DNA of 64,000 bases from F1-80-MAGs062 sp046345315 (GTDB lineage: Bacteria; Planctomycetota; Planctomycetia; Planctomycetales; Planctomycetaceae): the NCBI GenBank assembly GCA_046345315.1, contig JBKDKA010000154.1, forward strand, positions 1 through 64,000, given 5' to 3'. The position numbers and the translations under genes were made by a program. Below, one piece after another: positions 9,120 through 17,697 of this stretch (positions are counted from its first letter, which is position 1; each line of letters starts with the position of its first letter). Under the pieces are notes generated by a model that was given only the letters and a program-made list of their open reading frames with translations, was not told where the DNA came from and ran no database searches.

Positions 9120-10400
9120 ATGAAATTGTGGCGGAAAGAAATGAATTGCGCGAACGCAGTCGAACAACGCACATGCCGCTGGATGACGGCATTTCCTCGA
9201 ATCCTCGTCTTCCTTTTTGCAGGAGCGTTGTCAGCAGGATGCTCCGATTCGTCGGCTGACAAGTCTCAGATTCCAGGGCTTCTTCCGAACTCCGACAGCA
9301 TTCCCGCGTCGGAATCAGATAAGATATCAACAGAGGCTGTCGCAAAGCAGGAGTCTGAACCTGACAAGTCGAAGCCGACTGCCAGTGCCACTGGCCCCTG
9401 GCCAAAAGTGAAGGTCGAAGCGGTCAAATATAATTTTGGCCGCATGCCTGTGGGTGACACGATCGGAAATCACGAGTTTCTCCTTGAGAACGTCGGAGAT
9501 GCGGACCTGATACTCAAAGCGGGAGAAGCAACGTGTCAGTGCACCACGTTCAAAGTTGAACGCGAACTTGTTCCTCCCGGCGAATCGACGAAGGTCATTG
9601 TGAACTGGCAGACGGTTCACGCCAACGAGCAGTTCCGACATGGCGGTCCTGTTTACACGAATGACCCGGCGAAGCCGGAGGTCCAATTCGAAGTTCAGGG
9701 CGTGATCGATGAAGCTTTCGTGGCCGAACCATCTCTGATCTGGGATGCCGGGACACTCCGCGACAAAGAAGTTACTAAGGTCTCGGCTCGGATTTCATCC
9801 CGAGTCTACAAGGATTTTCGCATCGATTCTCTGGAGAGCGATTCGCCTCAGGTAACGGTGGAAGCTCGACCGTTGACTCCTGCGGAACTCCAGCCGACCG
9901 AGTTTCTGTCGGGATACGAAATCATTACATCGATTTCCCCTGATGTTCCGGTCGGATCATTCCGCAGCAAAGTAACGATGAAGATTGATGTTCAGAAATC
10001 ATCGCGAACATTTCGTGTGCATGCGATGAAATCCGGCCCGATTCGCTTCATCAGTGCTCCAGGCGATTTTTTCGAACCGGATCGAATGCTTCTGAAGCTT
10101 GGAAACTTCCGGGCTAAAGACGGCAAAAAGGGACGGGTGATGCTCATTGTGAATCACACCGATCTGCCGGAGGACCTGAAAATTGTTGAAGTCGCAGCAA
10201 AACCGGCGTACCTGAAGGCGTCGCTGGTGTCGGAAGGGACACGGCTTGGCAATGGATCTCAGCGTTATTTTTTGACAGTGGAGATTCCTCCCGGACATTC
10301 AAAACGTGATGCGATGTCAGACCACGCTGAAGTCAAGATCACGACGAATCATCCGAAATCGGAGAGCGTGATTCTCGACGTATCGTATAACTCGAACTGA
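9120..10400 (+). CDS. DUF1573-domain lipoprotein
   Basis: This 426-residue protein has a lipoprotein signal ending in LSAGC, with Cys41 as the lipidation site. A Ser/Glu/Lys-rich stretch of about 55 residues follows. The first folded part (about 100-205) matches DUF1573, an Ig-like domain, with FGRMPVGDTIGNHEFLLENVGDADLIL, a CQC motif and VPPGESTKVIVNW. Two further beta-rich segments extend to the C-terminus and probably repeat the same fold. Planctomycete genomes carry many DUF1573 proteins of unknown role, anchored in the envelope. In-frame ATGs at 9141 and 9183 are alternatives; the last would still keep the lipobox. Confidence 0.85.
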   Translation: MKLWRKEMNCANAVEQRTCRWMTAFPRILVFLFAGALSAGCSDSSADKSQIPGLLPNSDSIPASESDKISTEAVAKQESEPDKSKPTASATGPWPKVKVEAVKYNFGRMPVGDTIGNHEFLLENVGDADLILKAGEATCQCTTFKVERELVPPGESTKVIVNWQTVHANEQFRHGGPVYTNDPAKPEVQFEVQGVIDEAFVAEPSLIWDAGTLRDKEVTKVSARISSRVYKDFRIDSLESDSPQVTVEARPLTPAELQPTEFLSGYEIITSISPDVPVGSFRSKVTMKIDVQKSSRTFRVHAMKSGPIRFISAPGDFFEPDRMLLKLGNFRAKDGKKGRVMLIVNHTDLPEDLKIVEVAAKPAYLKASLVSEGTRLGNGSQRYFLTVEIPPGHSKRDAMSDHAEVKITTNHPKSESVILDVSYNSN

Positions 10401-10462
10401 GTTGTCTGTCAGTGCAATCCATTCTTCGGCACTGCAACGGAATTTCGTTCTGTTGACTCCCG

Positions 10463-11488
10463 ATGAATGAGTCGGCTCATTACGATGACGCCATGGTCGC
10501 CATCGCTGTCAGCAATCTGAGTCGCCGGTATCGAGTATTCCGAAAGCGGGAAGGATTGGCTGCGTCGCTGCGCGGGCTCTGGCATCGTGAGTATGACACT
10601 ATTCATGCCGTGCGTGATGTCAGCTTCTCCATCGACACCGGTGAGATGGTTGCCTTTCTTGGGCCAAATGGTGCGGGAAAAACGACCACACTGAAGCTTC
10701 TGTCGGGCCTGATCGTTCCTTCATCCGGAACTGCCACTGTTCTCGGCCACATTCCGTGGCATCGTGAGAACGCCTATCGCCGTCGATTTTCGCTGGTCAC
10801 CGGGCAGAAGGAACAATTGTGGTGGGATCTTCCGGCACAGGAATCGTTTCGCCTGCACAAAGAGATCTATCGGATTCCGACGGCAGACTATCAGAGTCGC
10901 CTCGATGAACTGACCGAACTGCTGGAAGTGCGTCGTCTGATGACTCAGCCGGTTCGCGAATTGTCGCTGGGTGAACGCATGCGGATGGAACTCATTGCCG
11001 CACTGCTGCATCGTCCGGATGTTCTGTTTCTCGACGAGCCGACGATCGGGCTGGATGTGGTGAGTCAGCGAAAGGTCCAGGAGTTTCTGCGACTCTATCA
11101 GCGGGAACAGAAGATCACCGTGGTTCTGACCAGTCATTATATGAAGGACGTGGAGGCTCTCTGTGAACGTGCCATTGTGATCAACAAGGGGATGGTCATT
11201 CACGATGGTCCTCTGGCTTCCATTGTCGAACGCTTCAGTCAGCACAAGATTATCGAACTGCAGTTTGCTGATCAGGTGATTCCGGCAGACCTCGAACGAT
11301 TCGGACAGATTCTGGAGAACCGCGGTCCGCGAGTGCGACTGCAGGTCGAGAAGCAGGATGTCTCAAAAAGTCTGAGCGGCATCCTGTCGGCGTGCAATGT
11401 GGAGGACATCAGTGTGCTGGAACGACCTCTGGAAGACGTGATCGCAGAGTTATTTGAAGTGGATGGCGGTGGGGAGGCAGAGGATTGA
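10463..11488 (+). CDS. ABC-2 type exporter, ATP-binding subunit
   Basis: This 341-residue cytosolic ATPase has Walker A GPNGAGKT at 67-74, a signature LSLGERMR near 165 and Walker B VLFLDEPT near 185. The C-terminal 90 residues form the extra domain common in drug or polysaccharide exporters (COG4586 type). It should power the permease encoded at 12075, but the two genes are separated by 586 bp of repeats. The last codons, giving GGGEAED, are written by GGAGG/GAGGATTGAGG repeat sequence, so the C-terminus may have been reshaped by repeat insertion. Confidence 0.93.
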   Translation: MNESAHYDDAMVAIAVSNLSRRYRVFRKREGLAASLRGLWHREYDTIHAVRDVSFSIDTGEMVAFLGPNGAGKTTTLKLLSGLIVPSSGTATVLGHIPWHRENAYRRRFSLVTGQKEQLWWDLPAQESFRLHKEIYRIPTADYQSRLDELTELLEVRRLMTQPVRELSLGERMRMELIAALLHRPDVLFLDEPTIGLDVVSQRKVQEFLRLYQREQKITVVLTSHYMKDVEALCERAIVINKGMVIHDGPLASIVERFSQHKIIELQFADQVIPADLERFGQILENRGPRVRLQVEKQDVSKSLSGILSACNVEDISVLERPLEDVIAELFEVDGGGEAED

Positions 11489-12074
11489 GGATTTGAGGGG
11501 ATGGGATTGAGGGAACGGCGAACGGGTAACCGCAATCCCCGTTGCCTGTTCTCCGTTCCCCGACAGGCAATCAGGGGATTGTGCATCCCCCGCTCACCGG
11601 GGTTCTTGTGAATCCTGTTCCCTGGTCCTTGTTCGCCGTTCATGGATTCTTTACCACGAAGGACACGAATAGCACAAAGGTTTTCTGAGAGTTGGGGATC
11701 AGATTGCTACGGTCTGTTCTTTTTGTCAGAGAATGAAAGGTTTTTCGAAGGGAGCCTGGCCGTCGCGGAAACCGAGATCCTCCCGATCCTCACCCCTGTT
11801 CACTGCTCGCCGATCAGTCTTCGTGAACTTCGTGTCCTTCGTGGTGAAAATTCATGGCGTTACCAAAACGGCCTGGCAGGGTTGCTGCAACACCAATCCA
11901 GTTCCCTCGTCCCTGATCGCGGTTTCCCCGAAGACAATCAGGGGATTCACATCCCCCGCTCGCCGGTTTTGTACTCAATCCTCAATCCACGATCCTGTTC
12001 CCTCACCCCCGTTCCCTGTTCCCTGAAATGGTGTCCAATTGCAGAGTTCGACGACAAATCAACACGGAGTCGCG
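11489..12074. repeat. Repeat mosaic between the two ABC exporter genes
   Basis: These 586 bp hold no credible gene. From left to right: GGATTGAGG-type heptamers; a CAATCAGGGGATT...CATCCCCCGCT motif near 11570 that recurs near 11937; a 255-bp unit (11631-11885) bounded by TTACCACGAAGGACACGAA and its complement; and CAATCCT/GTTCCCT heptamers up to about 12024. Long spurious open frames cross it in several phases. Confidence 0.85.
11631..11885. repeat. ACCACGAAGGACACGAAG long hairpin unit, copy A
   Basis: The arms TTACCACGAAGGACACGAA (11651-11669) and TTCGTGTCCTTCGTGGTGAA (11829-11848) are complementary over about 18 bp, around a 160-bp interior. Most of the interior is shared with copy B at 17056-17300, including the TCGCGGAAACCGAGATCCTC stretch and the CACTGCTC...GATCAGTCTTCGTGAACTTCG end. 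The arm sequence is familiar as an abundant planctomycete intergenic repeat. Confidence 0.8.
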
Positions 12075-12911
12075 ATGACGGAATCGCTTTGGGACGAGGT
12101 CCTGGCGCGACTTCGAGTGAAATGGGTCGTGCTGCGCACGGGGATCGAGGAGCGTCTGGTTTACCGCGCGGACTTTGTGTTTTCGACACTCGTTAGATTT
12201 CTGCCTATCGTCACGCAGATTTTTCTCTGGAACTCCGTCTTCGCGAACGACGGTTCCGTGAAAATGCGAGGCTACACCTACGCCGACATGGTGGCTTACT
12301 TTCTGCTGGTGATGCTGGCGCGAGCATTCTCCAGCATGCCGGGACTTGCAGCCGGGATTGCTCAGTCGATCGCTGACGGTTCGATCCGAAAGTACCTCAT
12401 TCAACCAGTGGATATGCTGGACCATCTGTTTTGGCACCGAGTTGCACACAAGCTGGTTTACTACATCATTGCTGGCGGCCCGTTTGCAATCGTCTTCTGG
12501 ATGTGTCGGGACTATCTTCCGGGCTGGCCGGCCTGGCAGATCACCTGTTACTGGATTCTGTCATTGATCATGGCGTTTCTCGCGGGATTTCTGATTGAAT
12601 CACTGATCGGGCTCATTGCGTTCTGGATGCTTGAGATCAGTTCGCTGATTTACATTTACATGATTCTCAGTTTCTTTCTGTCTGGGCACATGATTCCACT
12701 GGAGTGGATTTCGCAGTGGCTGCCCTGGGTAGACTGGCTTCCGTTTCGATATCTGGCCTATTTTCCGACGGCCATCATTCTGGGAAAAATACCACAGGAT
12801 CGTGTTGTTCATGAGCTATGCGTTCAGGCAGCCTGGGTCCTCGTACTGCTCATTATCAACCGCATCGCATGGAACCGTGGTGTTCGTCGATACAGTGCGT
12901 TTGGTGGATAG
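12075..12911 (+). CDS. ABC-2 type exporter, permease subunit
   Basis: The ATG at 12075 is preferred over 12039, because GGAG precedes it by six bases and the upstream residues look non-native. The 278-residue product has about six membrane helices and the ABC-2 pattern of this subgroup: an amphipathic start RTGIEERLVYRADFVFSTLVRFL, then GYTYADMVAYFLLVMLARAF, QSIADGSIRKYLIQPVDML, and a last segment LPFRYLAYFPTAIILGK. It partners the ATPase at 10463. Such exporters usually encode two different permeases in a row. Only one is present here, and the next 500 bp are repeats, so it may homodimerise or the partner may have been lost or moved. Confidence 0.88.
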   Translation: MTESLWDEVLARLRVKWVVLRTGIEERLVYRADFVFSTLVRFLPIVTQIFLWNSVFANDGSVKMRGYTYADMVAYFLLVMLARAFSSMPGLAAGIAQSIADGSIRKYLIQPVDMLDHLFWHRVAHKLVYYIIAGGPFAIVFWMCRDYLPGWPAWQITCYWILSLIMAFLAGFLIESLIGLIAFWMLEISSLIYIYMILSFFLSGHMIPLEWISQWLPWVDWLPFRYLAYFPTAIILGKIPQDRVVHELCVQAAWVLVLLIINRIAWNRGVRRYSAFGG

Positions 12912-13168
12912 GGAAGTGAGGGGTGAGGGGACAGGATTGAGGATTGAGCGATTCCGGTAGGGCGAGGCTCCTGCCGAGCCGTTTTGAGATCGGGGCATTT
13001 TGAGATCGGGGATTGGGAACGACCAGAATCACATTCAGGGCAATCAAGTCCCCCCGCTTGCCGGTTTGCAAAGGGGTGGGACAGGGACTCAGCGGCTCGG
13101 CAGGAGCCTCGCCCTCCCAATCCTGAATCCTGTCCCCTCAATCCTCACCCCATTCCCCATTCCGCCAT
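12905..13168. repeat. Large composite inverted repeat around GGCTCCTGCCGAGCC
   Basis: The left arm (12921-12981) and right arm (13093-13152) are complementary for about 60 bp. The core is a perfect 21-bp match, 12961-12981 against 13093-13113, followed by matching runs of GGGGACAGGATT and GGATTGAG/CTCAATCC. The roughly 110-bp interior contains CAATCAAGTCCCCCCGCTTG, a motif shared with the mosaic at 11.5 kb. The whole sits between the ABC permease gene and sdhC. From 13169 to sdhC nothing else was recognised. Confidence 0.85.
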
Positions 13169-13435
13169 CAAGATTCTTCATTGAATCACAGAAACGGATG
13201 TTGATTCGTCGAAGGGATTGCGGAAAGAAATGCGTGGAGTGGGGAATTCGCAGGTCGACTGTTGGAATCATTCGCGGGATTTTTCGGTGAATTCGGCAGT
13301 TCTCGCTCGTTTGTCAGCGCGTTGCAGTTCAAAGTGCGACATCTATAATTCATGGATCATTCTGAGCCGGCGCCTAGTGCTCTGAATGTGTCTTTTTCCG
13401 TGTCGGAACATCTTTTTTGACGGAGGAGCGTGTTC

Positions 13436-14203
13436 TTGAACGCTCTTACTCGATTGTTCAGTCTTCCTGCGATCGCTCTTTCCAGAGTGCCGGGATGTGC
13501 TCCGCTCGTGCGGGCCTGCTCCACATCAGTCGGTCAGAAGATCCTGATGGCGCTCACGGGGCTTTCGCTCTGCGGATTTCTGGTCGCCCACCTGGGCGGC
13601 AACCTGCTTTTGTTTGCGGGCGAAGAGAAATTCAATGCATACGCGAAAGCACTTCACGAGCAGGCGGCTCTGCTGGCGATTGCGGAAACCGGGCTGTTCG
13701 TGATGTTTATGGCTCACCTGGGCCTTGCTGTCTCCACGACGGCGATGAACCGACAGGCACGGAAACGCGAATACGAGATGAAGGAATCCAAGCAGGGAGT
13801 GTTTGCTCTGCCAAACGGCGGCGCATCCAGCTGGATGCTGGTGACAGGGCTGCTGATCTTTGTCTTCCTGTTGATGCATCTGGCCGATCTCCGACTGAAG
13901 GTCAATCCGCTGGTGGATTACACGCCTGTTTATCCGACCGCAGAACGAGCAGAAGGGACGGCAAACGAATTTATAGCGGTTCGTCAGGTGCTGTCATCTC
14001 CGGTGAACGTGGCCGTTTATCTGGTGGGTCTTGTGGCTCTGGGTATCCACCTGACTCACGGTGTCCGCAGCGCCCTGCAGTCACTGGGGATTGCTCAACG
14101 CCGATGGGACAGCCTGATCCGACTGGTCAGCATCCTGTTCGGTTGGGCGATTGCCGTGGGATTCATCAGCATTGTCGCGTGGGGTCTGGCAGCTCCTCGA
14201 TAA
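13436..14203 (+). CDS. sdhC: Succinate dehydrogenase cytochrome b subunit
   Basis: This subunit anchors succinate:quinone oxidoreductase in the membrane and binds haem b. The product of about 255 residues has five membrane helices, as in the fused-anchor SdhC of Bacillus and related bacteria. Candidate haem histidines lie in LVAHLGGNLLLF, MAHLGLA, LLMHLADL and GIHLTHGVRSAL. GGAGGA at 13422-13427 is only two bases from the GTG at 13430 but about nine from the TTG at 13436, so TTG (MNALTRLF) is preferred. No separate sdhD is needed for this type. It heads sdhCAB, with sdhA 30 bp downstream. Confidence 0.93.
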   Translation: MNALTRLFSLPAIALSRVPGCAPLVRACSTSVGQKILMALTGLSLCGFLVAHLGGNLLLFAGEEKFNAYAKALHEQAALLAIAETGLFVMFMAHLGLAVSTTAMNRQARKREYEMKESKQGVFALPNGGASSWMLVTGLLIFVFLLMHLADLRLKVNPLVDYTPVYPTAERAEGTANEFIAVRQVLSSPVNVAVYLVGLVALGIHLTHGVRSALQSLGIAQRRWDSLIRLVSILFGWAIAVGFISIVAWGLAAPR

Positions 14204-14233
14204 TCTTCGGAACAGAAACTCTGAGGTTCAGTG

Positions 14234-16165
14234 ATGGTTCGTGTGTCAGGTGAGGCGCTCAATTCCAGAGTTCCCGATGGCCCCGTTCAGCAGAAGTGGG
14301 ACAAGCATCGCTTCAACATGAAGCTGGTGAACCCGGCCAACAAGCGGAAGTTCAGTGTCATCGTTGTCGGCACGGGGCTGGCCGGTGGCGCCGCTGCGGC
14401 CTCTCTGGCGGAGCTTGGTTACGATGTGAAAGCCTTCTGTTTCCAGGACAGTGCTCGGCGAGCCCACAGCATTGCGGCTCAGGGCGGGATCAACGGCGCC
14501 AAGAACTACGCCAATGACGGCGACAGCGTCTGGCGACTGTTTTACGACACTGTCAAAGGCGGTGACTACCGAGCTCGCGAAGCCAATGTTTACCGGCTGG
14601 CTCAGGTCAGCAACAACATTATCGATCAGTGCGTGGCTCAGGGTGTGCCTTTTGCTCGTGAATACGGTGGCACGCTCGCGAATCGTTCGTTCGGTGGAGC
14701 TCAGGTTTCACGGACATTTTACTGCCGCGGTCAGACCGGGCAGCAGCTGCTGCTGGGGGCTTATCAGGCTCTGATGCGTCAGGTTTCTCTTGGCCGAGTG
14801 AAAATGTTCGCTCGGCGGGAGATGATGGACCTGATCGTTATCGACGGTGTGGCACGGGGAATCGTTGTCCGGAACATGGTTTCCGGTCAGTTTGAAGTGC
14901 ACACTGCTGACGCCGTCTGTCTCTGCACCGGCGGTTACGGCAACGTCTATTACCTGTCGACGAATGCGAAGGGATGCAATGTCACGGCAGCATGGCGCTG
15001 TCATCGTCGTGGTGCGTACTTTGCGAATCCGTGTTACACGCAGATCCACCCAACCTGCATTCCGGTGAGCGGTGACTATCAGTCGAAGCTGACTCTGATG
15101 AGTGAGAGTCTTCGAAACGACGGGCGGGTCTGGGTTCCGAAGAACGCTGGCGACAAGCGAGCGGCATCCGATATTCCTGACGCGGATCGCGATTATTACC
15201 TCGAGCGTCGATATCCATCGTTCGGAAACCTCGTTCCACGAGATGTGGCATCGCGAGCTTCCAAGGAACGCTGTGACTCGGGATACGGAGTCGGTGAATC
15301 GGGACTTGCCGTCTTTCTGGACTTCCGTGACGCGATCAAGCGTGATGGCGAAGACGTGATTCGGAAGAAGTACGGCAATCTGTTTCACATGTACGAGAAG
15401 ATCACTGCGGAGAATCCGTACCAGATGCCGATGCGGATCTACCCGGCCGTCCATTATACGATGGGTGGGCTGTGGGTGGATTACAATCTGATGAGCAACA
15501 TCCCGGGGCTCTATGTTCTCGGAGAGGCAAACTTTTCCGACCACGGTGCGAACCGTCTGGGTGCAAGTGCTCTGATGCAGGGGTTGTCGGACGGTTACTT
15601 TGTCATCCCTTACACGATCGGCGATCATCTCGCGCAGGCGAAGCTCCCGAAGATTGCCGATGATCATCCGGCCTGTCTGCAGGTCAAGGCGGACGCCGAA
15701 AAGCGAATGAACGATCTGCTGAATGTTCGCGGACGTCGGTCAGTGGATTCATTCCATCGTGATCTTGGTCACATCATGTGGGACTTCTGCGGCATGGCTC
15801 GCAGTCGCACCGGGCTGGAAGGGGCGATCGCAAAGATTCGAGACCTCCGCGAACAGTTCTGGAAAGATGTTCGCGTGCTCGGGTCCGGTCAGACGCTCAA
15901 TCAGAGTCTGGAGATGGCTGGGCGAGTCGCTGACTTCATGGAGTTCGGTGAGCTGCTCGCGATGGATGCTCTCTATCGTGAAGAATCCTGCGGAGGTCAC
16001 TTCCGTGAAGAGCATCAGACACCTGACGGCGAAGCAAAGCGTAATGACGCGGAATTCTCGTACGTTGCTGCGTGGGAATCGCATGGAGTCAGCAACGAGC
16101 CGACTCTTCACAAAGAACCACTGACCTTTGAAAATGTTCTGCCCTCAACGAGGAGTTACAAGTAA
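14234..16165 (+). CDS. sdhA: Succinate dehydrogenase flavoprotein subunit
   Basis: This 643-residue catalytic subunit oxidises succinate to fumarate in the TCA cycle and passes electrons to SdhB. The FAD dinucleotide fold is seen at VVGTGLAGGAAAASLAELGYDV. The covalent FAD histidine lies in RRAHSIAAQGGIN. Active-site elements include PTCIPVSGDYQ, PVHYTMGGLWVD (as AVHYTMGGLW) and GEANFSDHGANRLGASAL. The ATG at 14234 follows GAGG by seven bases; an overlapping GTG at 14231 is less well placed. It lies between sdhC and sdhB, with only two bases before sdhB. Confidence 0.97.
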   Translation: MVRVSGEALNSRVPDGPVQQKWDKHRFNMKLVNPANKRKFSVIVVGTGLAGGAAAASLAELGYDVKAFCFQDSARRAHSIAAQGGINGAKNYANDGDSVWRLFYDTVKGGDYRAREANVYRLAQVSNNIIDQCVAQGVPFAREYGGTLANRSFGGAQVSRTFYCRGQTGQQLLLGAYQALMRQVSLGRVKMFARREMMDLIVIDGVARGIVVRNMVSGQFEVHTADAVCLCTGGYGNVYYLSTNAKGCNVTAAWRCHRRGAYFANPCYTQIHPTCIPVSGDYQSKLTLMSESLRNDGRVWVPKNAGDKRAASDIPDADRDYYLERRYPSFGNLVPRDVASRASKERCDSGYGVGESGLAVFLDFRDAIKRDGEDVIRKKYGNLFHMYEKITAENPYQMPMRIYPAVHYTMGGLWVDYNLMSNIPGLYVLGEANFSDHGANRLGASALMQGLSDGYFVIPYTIGDHLAQAKLPKIADDHPACLQVKADAEKRMNDLLNVRGRRSVDSFHRDLGHIMWDFCGMARSRTGLEGAIAKIRDLREQFWKDVRVLGSGQTLNQSLEMAGRVADFMEFGELLAMDALYREESCGGHFREEHQTPDGEAKRNDAEFSYVAAWESHGVSNEPTLHKEPLTFENVLPSTRSYK

Positions 16166-16167
16166 TC

Positions 16168-16932
16168 ATGAGTGGTGATGTACTGAACCTGACTCTTCGA
16201 GTGTGGCGACAGGCGGGTCCCGATGCGCGTGGCGGATTTCGGGATTATCAGCTGCAGGGCGTCAGCACGCACATGTCATTTCTGGAGATGCTCGACGTCC
16301 TGAACGAAAAGCTCAATCAGGCGGGCGAGGAACCGGTCGCGTTCGACCATGACTGTCGCGAGGGAATCTGCGGCATGTGCAGCCTGATGATCAACGGTCA
16401 GGCACATGGCCCCGATCGTGGGACCACAACCTGCCAGCTTCACATGCGTCGTTTCCGAGATGGGGATACGATCGTCATCGAACCGTGGCGAGCGAGTGCG
16501 TTTCCGGTTCTGCGGGATCTGGTTGTCGACCGGTCTTCATTTGATCGCATCATTCAGGCCGGAGGTTATGTTTCCGTCAACACCGGGAATGCTCCGGACG
16601 GAAACGCCATCCCGGTCCCGGGGCATCGTCAGGAACTGGCGATGGATGCAGCGTCCTGCATCGGATGCGGGGCCTGTGTGGCAGCCTGCAAGAATGCGAG
16701 TGCGATGCTGTTTGTTTCGGCCAAGGTTTCGCAGCTGGCGATTCTCCCACAGGGACAGCCGGAACGAACCACTCGAGTTCTCCGCATGGTGGCTCAGATG
16801 GACAAAGAAGGTTTCGGATCCTGCACGAACACTTCCGAATGCGAGGCGGCCTGTCCGGCAGAAATTTCGGTGTCGAACATATCTCGACTGAATCGCGAAT
16901 ATGTTCGAGCCGTTCTGACCGCGGAAGCGTGA
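16168..16932 (+). CDS. sdhB: Succinate dehydrogenase iron-sulfur subunit
   Basis: This 254-residue subunit relays electrons from SdhA to the membrane quinone site. The 2Fe-2S ligands are Cys63, Cys68, Cys71 (CREGICGMC) and Cys89. The 4Fe-4S and 3Fe-4S ligands come from CIGCGACVAAC (about 168-178) and CTNTSECEAACP (about 221-232). The length and motif order match the Bacillus/epsilon-type SdhB that goes with the five-helix SdhC. It is the last gene of sdhCAB, and downstream lie 765 bp of repeats. Confidence 0.97.
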   Translation: MSGDVLNLTLRVWRQAGPDARGGFRDYQLQGVSTHMSFLEMLDVLNEKLNQAGEEPVAFDHDCREGICGMCSLMINGQAHGPDRGTTTCQLHMRRFRDGDTIVIEPWRASAFPVLRDLVVDRSSFDRIIQAGGYVSVNTGNAPDGNAIPVPGHRQELAMDAASCIGCGACVAACKNASAMLFVSAKVSQLAILPQGQPERTTRVLRMVAQMDKEGFGSCTNTSECEAACPAEISVSNISRLNREYVRAVLTAEA

Positions 16933-17055
16933 TGAAATTCTGAAATGATGGACGACGAAGGACGATTCCTGCGTGCCTTTGTCGATGGCAGTGCAGTTGG
17001 AGCGGCTCGGCGGGAGAATCGAGCACCCGATCCTGAATTCTGTTCCCCAACCCCT

Positions 17056-17300
17056 GTTCGCCGTTCATGGATTCTTTACCACGAAGGACACGAAGAGCAC
17101 AAAGGGTTTTGTTGGAGCCTGGGATCAGATTGATTCGGTCTGTTTTTTTTCCGCATCGAATGAAAGGTTTCTCGAAGGGAGCCTGGCAGTCGCGGAAACC
17201 GAGATCCTCCCGATCTTCACCCCTGTTCACTGCTCTCCGATCAGTCTTCGTGAACTTCGTGTTAAAGATTCATGGGTTTACCAAAACGGCTTGGCAGGGT
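17056..17300. repeat. ACCACGAAGGACACGAAG hairpin unit, copy B
   Basis: This is a 245-bp homologue of copy A at 11631. It keeps the left arm and interior but has lost most of the right arm, which reads CTTCGTGTTAAAGATTCATGG. It therefore can no longer form the full hairpin. Confidence 0.8.
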
Positions 17301-17388
17301 TTTCTCAATCCTCTTGCCTGCTCACAGATTCGGGACAAGTGACAGCGGCTCGGCAGGAGCCTCGCAATCCCTGTTCCCTCATCCCTGC

Positions 17389-17545
17389 TCGCCGTTCCCC
17401 GATTTCTTTACCACGAAGGACACGAAGAGCACAAAGGGTTTTGTTGTAGCCTGAGATGAAATTGATTGGTAGTGTTTGGTCTTCGTGAGCTTCGTGGTGA
17501 AAACTTATGGGTTTACCAAAACAGCTTGCAGGGTTTTCTCAATCC
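17389..17545. repeat. Truncated hairpin unit, copy C
   Basis: The left arm ACCACGAAGGACACGAAG and a right arm CTTCGTGAGCTTCGTGGTGA are kept, but about 100 bp of interior present in copies A and B is missing. It lies directly after copy B and its tail, forming a tandem pair. Confidence 0.75.
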
Positions 17546-17622
17546 TCTTACCTGCTCACTGATCCGGGACAAGTGACAGCGGCTTGGCAGGAGCCTCGCC
17601 CTCCCGAAATCGCAGATCTTCC

Positions 17623-17685
17623 CAATCCTCAATCCTCAATCCTCAATCCTCAATCCTGTTCCCCGTTCCCCGTTCCCCGTTCCCT
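17623..17685. repeat. Heptanucleotide tandem arrays
   Basis: Five copies of CAATCCT (17623-17657) are followed without a gap by GTTCCCC three times and GTTCCCT (17658-17685). The same two heptamers occur singly in the other mosaics, so slippage probably expanded them here. The array ends 13 bp before the stop codon of the beta-propeller gene. Confidence 0.85.
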
Positions 17686-17697
17686 GTTCGTTCATCG

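Larger units (their letters stand above)
16933..17697. repeat. Tandem repeat mosaic downstream of sdhB
   Basis: These 765 bp have no credible gene. They contain GGCTCGGCGGGAG near 17013, hairpin unit B (17056-17300), a GGCTCGGCAGGAGCCTCGC motif at about 17346-17364, truncated unit C (17389-17545), the same GGCTTGGCAGGAGCC motif near 17580, and heptamer arrays at 17623-17685. The stretch from each ACCACGAAGG arm to the following CAGGAGCCTCGC motif is a tandem duplication, the second copy having lost about 100 internal bp. Confidence 0.88.

Noticed and set aside
11642..12196. 184-residue open frame starting in a repeat (DSLPRRTRRAQRF...)
   Set aside because: It is translated repeat DNA. The same peptide appears at 17067 from another copy, and all phases are open because the repeat lacks stops.
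14708..15667. 319-codon minus-strand frame inside sdhA
   Set aside because: It is a shadow of sdhA, whose FAD and active-site motifs cover the region.
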